Below, piece after piece: positions 1 through 6,042 of a stretch of 7,757 nucleotides of DNA. The DNA lies in assembly GCA_947179265.1 (NCBI GenBank), contig CAMXBB010000064.1:1-7757 (forward strand), given 5' to 3'. The notes under the pieces were generated by a model. The model saw nothing but the letters and a program-made list of their open reading frames with translations, searched no databases and was not told the DNA's origin. Each line of letters opens with the position of its first letter. Positions within the stretch are counted from its first letter, which is position 1. Both the position numbers and the translations under genes were made by a program. The DNA comes from an uncultured Bacillota bacterium. Its GTDB lineage: Bacteria; Bacillota_I; Bacilli_A; RF39; UBA660.

Positions 1-8
1 GAGTATAT

Positions 9-1073
9 ATGATAAAAACATTAAGAGTAATATTAAATAATATTGATGAGAAAGCATATGTTAAAGGGAAAGGAAGCTTTAAGTTATATAATCCTGATTC
101 AGGAAAGAACTTAGTAGCATTATCTAAAGATTCTAAGGAGATGCAAAGAGTTGATGCGTTAGAAACAACAGTTCGTTATAACAACTTAAAGGTTTATGCA
201 TCAAATATTGCTAAACTAAGAGGTAAACAATTATCTTTATTTGTATTGCCAGTTTTACTAGGAAGTCTTACTATCTTTACATTCTTTTCTAAGGGTTATA
301 CTAAAACAGAAATGTTACCTACTTATCAAAAAGTGGTAATAGAGCTGGATGAGGAAAGTCTATATAAGGATGGTGCAGAACCTGAAAAGTATGTTTATAC
401 TATGATGGGAAGAACATTTGTTAATGATCCAACTGCTATTAATCTTACGGGTACTCAAGGTCATGCTTATATCAATTTTGGTGAAGGAGAGAATGCTGTT
501 CAAGTAAAATATAATATAGATGCAGATGGTACTTGGGACTATTCTACATATACTACTGAATCATTCTTTAACCTTGAAGGTAAAGATTTAGATGCTGCTA
601 AAGAAATACCAGATAAATATGCTGATATTCTTGCAGAAGCTGCTTCAATATTTAAATCACATTTAAGTAGTGGTTCTAAAACAGCTAAATTGATCGATGA
701 AATCCTTGAAAATGAGAAGAATGACATTCTAGTAAGAATAGAAAGATATGAACAAATTGGTGAATATCCTTATGAAACACATCATTCATATTGGTTATGG
801 AGAGTTCTTCTTATAATTTGTGATGCAGTTTTAGGCTATCTTCTTTGGTATTATAGTGATGATGTAACTAAGGTTAGCAAACTTGAAAGTGAAAATGGAG
901 AGCTATATGAACATTGTGGTGCTATAAGTATTATTCATGCTACCATGAAGTATAGAGAAGCCTTGATACAAGCGGAAACAGAAAGAATATCTGAGATAGA
1001 TTCTGTTATACTAAAACATCTTGGTTCAGATAATATTTTATCGAATTTTGAAAAGAAATTACTAAGAAAATAA
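9..1073 (+). CDS. Two-pass membrane protein of unknown function
   Basis: I do not recognise this 354-residue protein. It has two clear hydrophobic segments, at about residues 75-94 and 261-281. The basic stretch KLRGK just before the first suggests that the N-terminal 70 residues are cytoplasmic, that about 165 residues between the segments lie outside the cell, and that the C-terminal 70 residues return inside. The outer part looks like a mixed folded domain with many acidic residues. The C-terminal tail (about 285-354) is charged and probably helical. There is no cleavable signal peptide. The ATG at 9 follows a possible GAG remnant of a ribosome binding site at 1-3, but only eight upstream bases are visible and no in-frame stop lies between the edge and the ATG, so an earlier start cannot be excluded. 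A terminator follows immediately, so it is probably not co-transcribed with secA. The gene is confident; the function is open. Confidence 0.85.
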   Translation: MIKTLRVILNNIDEKAYVKGKGSFKLYNPDSGKNLVALSKDSKEMQRVDALETTVRYNNLKVYASNIAKLRGKQLSLFVLPVLLGSLTIFTFFSKGYTKTEMLPTYQKVVIELDEESLYKDGAEPEKYVYTMMGRTFVNDPTAINLTGTQGHAYINFGEGENAVQVKYNIDADGTWDYSTYTTESFFNLEGKDLDAAKEIPDKYADILAEAASIFKSHLSSGSKTAKLIDEILENEKNDILVRIERYEQIGEYPYETHHSYWLWRVLLIICDAVLGYLLWYYSDDVTKVSKLESENGELYEHCGAISIIHATMKYREALIQAETERISEIDSVILKHLGSDNILSNFEKKLLRK

Positions 1074-1094
1074 AAAGAGTGAAATACTCTTTTT
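1072..1094 (+). terminator. Rho-independent terminator overlapping the upstream stop codon
   Basis: A perfect 9-bp inverted repeat, AAAAAGAGT (1072-1080) and ACTCTTTTT (1086-1094), encloses the five-base loop GAAAT. The T-run is the 3' arm itself. The 5' arm begins inside the TAA stop of the membrane-protein gene, so that gene is terminated with almost no 3' untranslated region. The loop also supplies part of the -35 region of the following promoter. Confidence 0.75.
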
Positions 1095-1107
1095 ATTATG
1101 CTATAAT
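1079..1107 (+). promoter_or_regulatory. secA promoter with extended -10
   Basis: A perfect TATAAT at 1102-1107 is preceded by TGC at 1099-1101, giving a TGnTATAAT extended -10 element. A 17-base spacer separates it from GTGAAA at 1079-1084, which matches four of six bases of the -35 consensus and lies in the upstream terminator hairpin. Transcription would start near 1114, giving a leader of about 105 bases before secA. A second, weaker extended -10 (TGTTAAAAT, 1189-1197) lies closer to the gene and could give a very short leader. Confidence 0.6.
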
Positions 1108-1119
1108 ATAAGTTAGGAG

Positions 1120-1144
1120 ATTTTAAGTAGATAATGCTTAAAAT
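1120..1144 (+). promoter_or_regulatory. Inverted repeat near the 5' end of the secA leader
   Basis: ATTTTAAG (1120-1127) and CTTAAAAT (1137-1144) form a perfect 8-bp inverted repeat with a nine-base loop. It begins a few bases after the predicted transcription start, so in RNA it would be a 5'-end hairpin, a position that can affect message stability. It could also be an operator for a DNA-binding protein. It has only one G:C pair, so the hairpin would be weak. No known riboswitch is recognisable. Confidence 0.3.
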
Positions 1145-1207
1145 ATTCGTATTATTGCATATATTTAGTACAAATGTGTTATTTTTTGTGTTAAAATATT
1201 GACAGCA

Positions 1208-1213
1208 TGGAGG
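1208..1213 (+). promoter_or_regulatory. Ribosome binding site of secA
   Basis: TGGAGG lies seven bases before the ATG at 1221 and is a strong Shine-Dalgarno match. It fixes the secA start, which also agrees with the usual short N-terminus of the family. Confidence 0.8.
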
Positions 1214-1220
1214 TTTATTT

Positions 1221-3719
1221 ATGAAAGTACTAAAAAGCTTATTAGATACTGAGTATAAAGAATTAAAAAGATTTAGAAAGATAGCTGATAGAATAGAAGC
1301 TTTATCTGATGAATATTCTAAGATGAGCGATGAAGAACTTGCAGGAATGACTGACAAGTTAAAGGGAATGTTAGATAAGGGAAAGACTATTGATGATCCT
1401 GAGATAATCGTACCAGCTTTTGCGACTATTAGAGAAGTAGCATATCGTAAAATTGGAGAGAAACCTTATTATGTTCAATTGTTAGGTGGACTTGCTCTAC
1501 ATTTTGGTAATATAGCTGAGATGAAAACTGGTGAAGGTAAGACTTTAACTACTATCTTACCTGCATATCTTAATGCTTTAACTGGTAAAGGTGTTCATGT
1601 TGTAACTGTTAATGAATACTTAACAGACCGTAATGCTAAGTGGATGGGACCAATATTTGAATTCTTAGGATTAACAGTAGGTATCAATTTAAGAGATTTA
1701 ACTCCAGAAGAGAAAAGAGCAATCTATAATTGTGATATTACATATTCTACAAATAATGAAATAGGTTTCGATTATTTACGAGACAATATGGTTGTAAGAT
1801 ATGAAGATAAAGTTCAAAGAGGACTTAATTATGTTATCCTAGACGAGGTTGACTCTATTCTTATCGATGAAGCAAGAACTCCATTAATTATTAGTGGTGG
1901 TAAGGTTAATTCTGCTAATCTTTATAAAGAAGCTGATAAAGCTGTTAAGAGTTTAACTGAAGATGAATATAGTGTTGACCCTAAAACTAAGAGTGTTATT
2001 TTAACTGAAGAAGGTTCAAAGAAGATAGAGAAGTTCTTCAAGTTAAAAAATTTATATGATTCAAATAATACTGCTTTAGTTCACCATATTAACCAAGCAT
2101 TAAAAGCTAATTATGGAATGAAGCTAGATGTTGACTACGTAGTAGATGGTGAACAAAATGTTGTTATCGTTGATCAATTTACTGGACGTTTAATGCAAGG
2201 AAGACAATTCTCTGATGGATTACACCAAGCTATTGAAGCTAAAGAAGGTGTTAAGATTAATGAAGAAACACGTACTATGGCTACAATAACATTCCAAAAT
2301 TTATTTAGAATGTATGCTAAGATTTCAGGTATGACAGGAACAGCAAAGACTGAAGAAGAAGAATTTAGAGATATTTATAACATGTATGTTATTGAGATAC
2401 CTACTAATAAGCCTTGTATAAGAAAAGATATGGCCGACTTAATGTATGCTACTGAAAATGGTAAATATAAAGCAATTGTAGAATTTGTTAAAGAAGTACA
2501 TGCAACTGAACAACCAATCCTTGTTGGTACTATATCAGTAGAGTCAAATGAAAAATTATCAAGAATGCTTGATAAGGCTGGAATTAAGCATGAAGTATTG
2601 AATGCTAAGAATCATGCTAGAGAAGCTGAGATAATCGCTAAGGCTGGTGAAAAGGGTGCTGTAACTATTGCAACAAATATGGCTGGTCGTGGAACTGATA
2701 TTAAGCTTGGTGAAGGTGTAGCAGAACTTGGTGGACTTTGTGTATTAGGTACAGAAAGACATGAGTCTCGTCGTATCGATAACCAATTACGTGGACGTGC
2801 TGGTCGTCAAGGAGATCCAGGATATTCTCAATTCTTCATTTCCTTTGAAGATGAATTGATGCATAGATTTGGTGCAGATAAGATTAAAGGTATGGTTCAA
2901 TCTCTTGGATTAGATGAGATGGAACAAGTAAGAAGTAAGATGTTTACTAAGTCAGTTGAAACTGCTCAAAAGAAAGTTGAAGGAAACAACTATGATTTAC
3001 GTAAGAACTTACTAGATTATGATAATATTATTTCTGAACAAAGAAAGATTATATATGAAAGAAGAAATGAAATTCTTGAGACTGAAGATATTCATCACAT
3101 TATACTAGATATAATAAATGACTATGTTGATGAGTTGTTAGATGCACATATCGAACCAGAAGGATATTTAACTGATGCTGACCTTACATCAATTACTGAC
3201 ATTGTAAATCATAATTTACTTAAAACTTCTAAGATAAAACTTGATGAAGTAAGTGGATTAAAAGAGGATGAGATTTTCGAAATTATAAGTGAAAGAATCA
3301 TAAGTGATTATGAAGATAAGATTTCTATTGTTCCAGAAGAAATTGTTAGAGATTTCGAAAGACATATTTCATTACGTGTAATCGATGAAGCTTGGGTAAA
3401 ACATATCAGTGATATGGATGCTTTAAGAGAAGGTATTGGGCTTCGTGGTTATGGACAAAATAATCCATTACAAGCTTATGCGTTAGAAGGTTTTGAAAAA
3501 TTTGAAACAATGCAAGATAATATTGATGCTTCAATTTCAACATTCTTACTAAAGATGGAAATTAAGCAAAACTTTGCTGCAAGACCAATCGAAGCTAAGG
3601 CTGGCGATGGAAAAGAAAAATTAAAACAAGAGCCTACTAAGAATGAATCTAAAGTAGGAAGAAATGATCCATGTCCATGTGGAAGTGGTAAGAAATATAA
3701 AAACTGCTGTGGAAAATAG
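1221..3719 (+). CDS. secA: Preprotein translocase ATPase subunit SecA
   Basis: SecA is the peripheral motor that binds SecYEG and uses ATP to push unfolded secretory proteins across the cytoplasmic membrane. The 832-residue product is full length. Visible motifs in order are Walker A MKTGEGKT (101-108), the DEVD Walker B box (208-211) followed by IDEART, the preprotein cross-linking region (roughly 223-365), the SGMTGTA junction (369-375), the second nucleotide-binding domain with AGRGTD (488-493) and the arginine-finger motif LRGRAGRQGDPG (523-534), the helical scaffold, and the helical-wing signature with W725 and H728 followed by LREGIGLRGYGQNNPLQAY. The tail is a SEC-C zinc site, CPCGSGKKYKNCC (C818, C820, C829, C830). 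The zinc tail and normal length point to the housekeeping SecA rather than the accessory SecA2, which usually lacks that tail. It has its own promoter and terminator. No other sec gene, and no prfB, is adjacent. Confidence 0.98.
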   Translation: MKVLKSLLDTEYKELKRFRKIADRIEALSDEYSKMSDEELAGMTDKLKGMLDKGKTIDDPEIIVPAFATIREVAYRKIGEKPYYVQLLGGLALHFGNIAEMKTGEGKTLTTILPAYLNALTGKGVHVVTVNEYLTDRNAKWMGPIFEFLGLTVGINLRDLTPEEKRAIYNCDITYSTNNEIGFDYLRDNMVVRYEDKVQRGLNYVILDEVDSILIDEARTPLIISGGKVNSANLYKEADKAVKSLTEDEYSVDPKTKSVILTEEGSKKIEKFFKLKNLYDSNNTALVHHINQALKANYGMKLDVDYVVDGEQNVVIVDQFTGRLMQGRQFSDGLHQAIEAKEGVKINEETRTMATITFQNLFRMYAKISGMTGTAKTEEEEFRDIYNMYVIEIPTNKPCIRKDMADLMYATENGKYKAIVEFVKEVHATEQPILVGTISVESNEKLSRMLDKAGIKHEVLNAKNHAREAEIIAKAGEKGAVTIATNMAGRGTDIKLGEGVAELGGLCVLGTERHESRRIDNQLRGRAGRQGDPGYSQFFISFEDELMHRFGADKIKGMVQSLGLDEMEQVRSKMFTKSVETAQKKVEGNNYDLRKNLLDYDNIISEQRKIIYERRNEILETEDIHHIILDIINDYVDELLDAHIEPEGYLTDADLTSITDIVNHNLLKTSKIKLDEVSGLKEDEIFEIISERIISDYEDKISIVPEEIVRDFERHISLRVIDEAWVKHISDMDALREGIGLRGYGQNNPLQAYALEGFEKFETMQDNIDASISTFLLKMEIKQNFAARPIEAKAGDGKEKLKQEPTKNESKVGRNDPCPCGSGKKYKNCCGK

Positions 3720-3728
3720 CAGTTTTTT
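3699..3728 (+). terminator. secA terminator, half inside the coding region
   Basis: AAAAACTGCT (3699-3708) pairs perfectly with AGCAGTTTTT (3718-3727) around a nine-base loop, and an extra T extends the T-run. The 5' arm encodes the last cysteine region of SecA and the 3' arm includes two bases of the TAG stop. The hairpin would therefore form only as the ribosome leaves. It probably separates secA from the reductase gene. Confidence 0.75.
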
Positions 3729-3739
3729 CTTATAAGTAT

Positions 3740-3768
3740 TTGTAAAGTACTAGCACTATAAAAATACT
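3740..3768 (+). promoter_or_regulatory. Weak candidate promoter for the RibD-like gene
   Basis: TTGTAA (3740-3745) and AATACT (3763-3768) are spaced by 17 bases and each match four of six consensus bases. An alternative -10 is TATAAA at 3757-3762. AGTATTT (3735-3741) and AAATACT (3762-3768) also form a 7-bp inverted repeat spanning the same region. A promoter is expected because secA ends in a terminator, but the exact elements are uncertain. The next gene's ribosome binding site, AGGTGAG, begins at 3780. Confidence 0.3.
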
Positions 3769-3795
3769 CAATAATTGAAAGGTGAGATTTAATTT

Positions 3796-4488
3796 ATGGA
3801 AAGACCTATAACTACTTTATTTATGTTAGAATCTTTAGATGGTAAAATTAGTAGTGGAGATAATGATGAATTAGATGCTGATAAAGATTGGTCTGAAATT
3901 GATGGAGTAAAAGAAGGATTACATCAGTATTATGAAATTGAGGCTACTACTGACTTTTACTCACTCAATACTGGCCGCGTAATGGCTAAAATCGGTGTTA
4001 ATGAAAAAACAAAGCTTCATGAAAAAGTTGATGTAAGGTTTATAATTATAGATAATAAACCTCATTTAAATGAAAATGGAATTAATTATTTATGTAATTG
4101 GGTAGAAAAACTAATATTAGTAACCACTAATAGAAATCATATTGCTTTCTCGTTGAAAGAAAAATATGATAATTTAGATATTCTTTATTACGATAGTTTT
4201 GACTTAGATAAATTACTAGTTGACATGAAAGAAAAATATGATGCAGAGCGAATAACTATTCAATCTGGTGGCAATTTGAATGGACTCTTTTTGAGAGGCA
4301 ACTTAATTGATTATGTTAACATAGTAATAGCACCATTATTAGTAGGTGGTCGTGATACTTCAACTTTAATAGATGGAGAATCTATAAGTAAGGTTGACGA
4401 ATTAAATAAGTTAAAAGCATTAGAATTAATCGAATGTAATAAACTAAATGATTCATATGTTCAATTGATTTATAAAGTAATAAAATAA
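3796..4488 (+). CDS. RibD C-terminal domain (DHFR-fold) reductase, stand-alone
   Basis: This 230-residue soluble protein matches the pattern of the RibD C-terminal reductase family, a dihydrofolate-reductase-like fold that binds NADPH. In riboflavin synthesis that domain reduces the ribosyl group of 5-amino-6-(5-phosphoribosylamino)uracil. Supporting features are the N-terminal SLDGKIS (13-19), TGRVMAKIG (59-67), and the C-terminal signature from residue 158: GGNLNG, then LIDYVNIVIAPLLVGGRDT (170-188). The zinc deaminase domain that precedes this fold in bifunctional RibD is absent, and no rib genes lie nearby. The substrate is therefore unknown: it could be a riboflavin-type reductase or one of the many orphan 'dihydrofolate reductase family' proteins. 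The start ATG follows AGGTGAG at 3780-3786. It lies 76 bases after secA, and no strong terminator is visible downstream. Confidence 0.85.
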   Translation: MERPITTLFMLESLDGKISSGDNDELDADKDWSEIDGVKEGLHQYYEIEATTDFYSLNTGRVMAKIGVNEKTKLHEKVDVRFIIIDNKPHLNENGINYLCNWVEKLILVTTNRNHIAFSLKEKYDNLDILYYDSFDLDKLLVDMKEKYDAERITIQSGGNLNGLFLRGNLIDYVNIVIAPLLVGGRDTSTLIDGESISKVDELNKLKALELIECNKLNDSYVQLIYKVIK

Positions 4489-4511
4489 TTATAGTAATAG
4501 ATGTTTATAAA

Positions 4512-4555
4512 AAGTAGATATATTACTGCAATTGTTAAGAAAGGAAAGTCTACTT
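4512..4555 (+). promoter_or_regulatory. Inverted repeat framing the RBS of the HEHEH gene
   Basis: AAGTAGA (4512-4518) and TCTACTT (4549-4555) are perfect inverted 7-mers separated by 30 bases, and the second arm directly abuts the ATG at 4556. The ribosome binding site lies in the loop. In RNA the pairing would put the start codon at the foot of a stem. This could modulate translation or be chance in AT-rich DNA. Confidence 0.3.
4540..4546 (+). promoter_or_regulatory. Ribosome binding site that sets the start at 4556
   Basis: AAAGGAA lies nine bases before the ATG at 4556. The reading frame is open further upstream to a TTG at 4532, but that TTG has no Shine-Dalgarno sequence in front of it, and starting there would place this site inside the gene. 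The ATG is therefore preferred. Confidence 0.7.
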
Positions 4556-5263
4556 ATGGATATTGAAAATGCTCTACAAAACTTAGAGTCTATGCCTTTT
4601 AGTGAGGAAAAAGTTATATTAACAGATAATATGTTTCATATAACTGTTTGGAATAAGATGAATATGAGTCAATGGGTGCGACTTTTACAAGTCTTGGAAA
4701 ACAACTTGGCTTGTAGAGATGGAAGATCCCCAAATAAAATTGAAGTTCTTCTTAAAATGCCAGATTTAGCTTCTGCTTCTTTATTAACTGGAAAAATAAG
4801 AATATCTCAGTGGCATTTAGAATGCGGATTTAATGATTTAAGTGATATGAATGCCCAAACATATTCTGCAATATGTCATGAACATGAACATTTCAATCAA
4901 TTCATTGATGCAGAAAGTGATAAAGATGATAAGAAGACAGAAGAGTGTAGAGTTAATTTGAAATCTTTGATTCCTTATAGTGATTCCTCAATGCAAGGAT
5001 ATGTCGAGTATCGCTTACAACCAACTGAGTATTATGCACATAAATTATCTGAGGAACAAACATTATCAACTTTTATTAGACTGGAAAGAGAATTTGGTGA
5101 AGATAAAGGATTTAAAGAGTGGTATGAATTAATTTCATCAGTTTCAGTTGAGGATTTAGTTGAATTATACAATCAAGAATATGGTACGACATATACTTTT
5201 GATGAGTTGTATACTTATATTTTGAATAAAATAGTTACTCATGAAAAAGGTCCAAAACTATAA
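4556..5263 (+). CDS. Putative zinc metallopeptidase with HEHEH motif
   Basis: This 235-residue soluble protein has no signal peptide or membrane segment. Residues 108-112 read HEHEH, in the context ICHEHEHFNQF. This satisfies the HExxH zinc-binding motif and has the following glutamine (HExxHxxQ) seen in several small bacterial and phage metallopeptidases. About 40 residues later, YRLQPTEYYAHK (152-163) offers E158, followed two residues later by alanine (E-x-x-A), as a plausible third zinc ligand in gluzincin style. Between them is a very acidic and lysine-rich loop (120-131). The first 100 residues are unrecognised. I infer a cytoplasmic peptidase, or a fold-mate that has lost activity; the substrate is unknown. 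It lies 42 bases before a second putative metallopeptidase, which suggests a shared task. The ATG at 4556 is chosen over a TTG 24 bases upstream because of the ribosome binding site. Confidence 0.75.
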   Translation: MDIENALQNLESMPFSEEKVILTDNMFHITVWNKMNMSQWVRLLQVLENNLACRDGRSPNKIEVLLKMPDLASASLLTGKIRISQWHLECGFNDLSDMNAQTYSAICHEHEHFNQFIDAESDKDDKKTEECRVNLKSLIPYSDSSMQGYVEYRLQPTEYYAHKLSEEQTLSTFIRLEREFGEDKGFKEWYELISSVSVEDLVELYNQEYGTTYTFDELYTYILNKIVTHEKGPKL

Positions 5264-5264
5264 T
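5259..5264 (+). promoter_or_regulatory. Possible -10 element for the JAMM gene
   Basis: A perfect TATAAT overlaps the TAA stop of the HEHEH gene, with a possible start of transcription near 5271. No convincing -35 lies at the proper distance and there is no TG extension, so in AT-rich DNA this may be chance. Confidence 0.25.
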
Positions 5265-5268
5265 AAGT

Positions 5269-5287
5269 ATTATTATAAAATAATAAT
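5269..5287 (+). repeat. A/T-only inverted repeat between the two metallopeptidase genes
   Basis: ATTATTAT (5269-5276) and ATAATAAT (5280-5287) form a perfect 8-bp inverted repeat with a three-base loop. It has no G:C pair and no T-run follows, so it is not a convincing terminator. It could be a weak mRNA hairpin or a binding site. Confidence 0.3.
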
Positions 5288-5305
5288 GAGAAAGTAGGTA
5301 AAATA

Positions 5306-5956
5306 GTGGCATATATTCAACAAAAATTTAAAGAAAACAAAGATTTAAAAATAGTATTGTCAGAAGAGGCTTATACTCATTTAGCTGGATGCATTAACTT
5401 ATGTGGTTTTGATATGGGATTTGATAATAAAGAATTTGGTACCATATTGTATGGAAAAGTAGTAGATGATAATACAATAAATTTTGAAGTAAGTAGTGAA
5501 TATAATGATTATCAGACGAAGTCGGGCAGTTTCAGTTTATCAGATAGTATGTGGAATGAGTTAATTGAAAAAGTATCAAGCAGACAATTTAATTGTGTAG
5601 CACATGTTCATACTCATCCATATCTTGGTTATGAATATAATAGATTTTTATCATCATCTGATGTGGAATTTTATGAAAAATTGAGCAGTACCTTAGGTAT
5701 TGGATTTCATACATTTGGTTGTGTGTTATCAGTAAGTGGAAGCAATTCTTCTTATACAGATGATATAGCATTTGTTTATTTTGATCCTCAGACTGGTGAA
5801 TTTTACAATGTTCAAAACGTTTGTGTTTGTATGCATGAAATAGAAGTACCTTTAAAAAAAGTAATGGGAACTTATGAGTCTGATGGTGTAACCTATACAT
5901 TTGAAAGAACATTATTTGAGTTGAGTGAAAGTATTGAAAAGATTTCAAAAGTGTAA
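5306..5956 (+). CDS. JAMM/MPN+ (Mov34-type) putative metallopeptidase
   Basis: This 216-residue soluble protein carries the JAMM zinc-peptidase signature. E43 lies in EFGTILYGK (43-51), the usual position of the catalytic glutamate. HTHP at 102-105 gives the two histidine ligands H102 and H104, and SSSD (116-119) gives S116 and D119. The gap between the second histidine and the serine is 11 residues, slightly longer than the usual 7-10. JAMM enzymes cleave isopeptide or peptide bonds, for example removing ubiquitin-like modifiers or processing small proteins. The bacterial relatives act in sulfur-carrier, ubiquitin-like or phage contexts. No E1, E2 or ubiquitin-like gene is visible here. The C-terminal 50 residues include a CVCMH stretch (173-177) not typical of the core. 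The start is a GTG with AGG at 5296-5298, seven bases upstream; no in-frame ATG lies nearby. All catalytic residues are present, so activity is plausible. Confidence 0.85.
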   Translation: MAYIQQKFKENKDLKIVLSEEAYTHLAGCINLCGFDMGFDNKEFGTILYGKVVDDNTINFEVSSEYNDYQTKSGSFSLSDSMWNELIEKVSSRQFNCVAHVHTHPYLGYEYNRFLSSSDVEFYEKLSSTLGIGFHTFGCVLSVSGSNSSYTDDIAFVYFDPQTGEFYNVQNVCVCMHEIEVPLKKVMGTYESDGVTYTFERTLFELSESIEKISKV

Positions 5957-6004
5957 AAAAGATAGCATTTTTATGAAGGTTTATTATAGGTGGTACATAA
6001 AAAG

Positions 6005-6013
6005 TGATATAAT
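6005..6013 (+). promoter_or_regulatory. Extended -10 promoter for the orphan gene at 6043
   Basis: TGATATAAT contains a perfect TATAAT (6008-6013) preceded by TGA, giving an extended -10 element. No good -35 lies 16-18 bases upstream, which the TG extension can compensate for. Transcription would start near 6020 and leave a leader of about 20 bases with a TGAGGA ribosome binding site at 6033-6038. The downstream gene can therefore be expressed independently of the metallopeptidase genes. Confidence 0.5.
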
Positions 6014-6042
6014 TAGAGAAAGATATAAAGATTGAGGATTTT

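Noticed and set aside
539..727. Minus-strand open frame of 62 codons inside the membrane-protein gene
   Set aside because: It is fully antisense to a better-supported gene with no start signals.
1199..1204. Perfect TTGACA just upstream of secA
   Set aside because: A matching -10 would fall inside the secA coding region, and none is present there; the sequence also abuts the ribosome binding site.
1207..1224. Five-codon upstream reading frame ATG...TGA overlapping the secA start by ATGA
   Set aside because: It contains the secA ribosome binding site but has none of its own, so translational coupling through it is unlikely.
935..1357. Minus-strand open frame of 140 codons across the end of the membrane gene, the intergenic region and the start of secA
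   Set aside because: It runs antisense through two real genes, a terminator and the secA promoter; its product is low-complexity (Ser, Ile, Asn) and no ribosome binding site supports it.
1221..3719. Accessory SecA2 rather than housekeeping SecA
   Set aside because: The protein has normal SecA length, all motifs and the C-terminal CxC...CC zinc tail, which SecA2 proteins usually lack.
4532..4555. TTG start extending the HEHEH protein by eight residues
   Set aside because: No Shine-Dalgarno sequence precedes the TTG, whereas AAAGGAA stands at the right distance from the ATG at 4556.
5589..5948. Minus-strand open frame of 119 codons inside the JAMM gene
   Set aside because: It lies wholly antisense to a gene with intact catalytic motifs, and its His/Gln/Tyr-rich composition is what an antisense shadow of AT-rich coding DNA gives.
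5973..6035. Twenty-codon reading frame between the JAMM gene and the orphan gene
   Set aside because: There is no ribosome binding site before its ATG, and it runs through the predicted promoter of the next gene.
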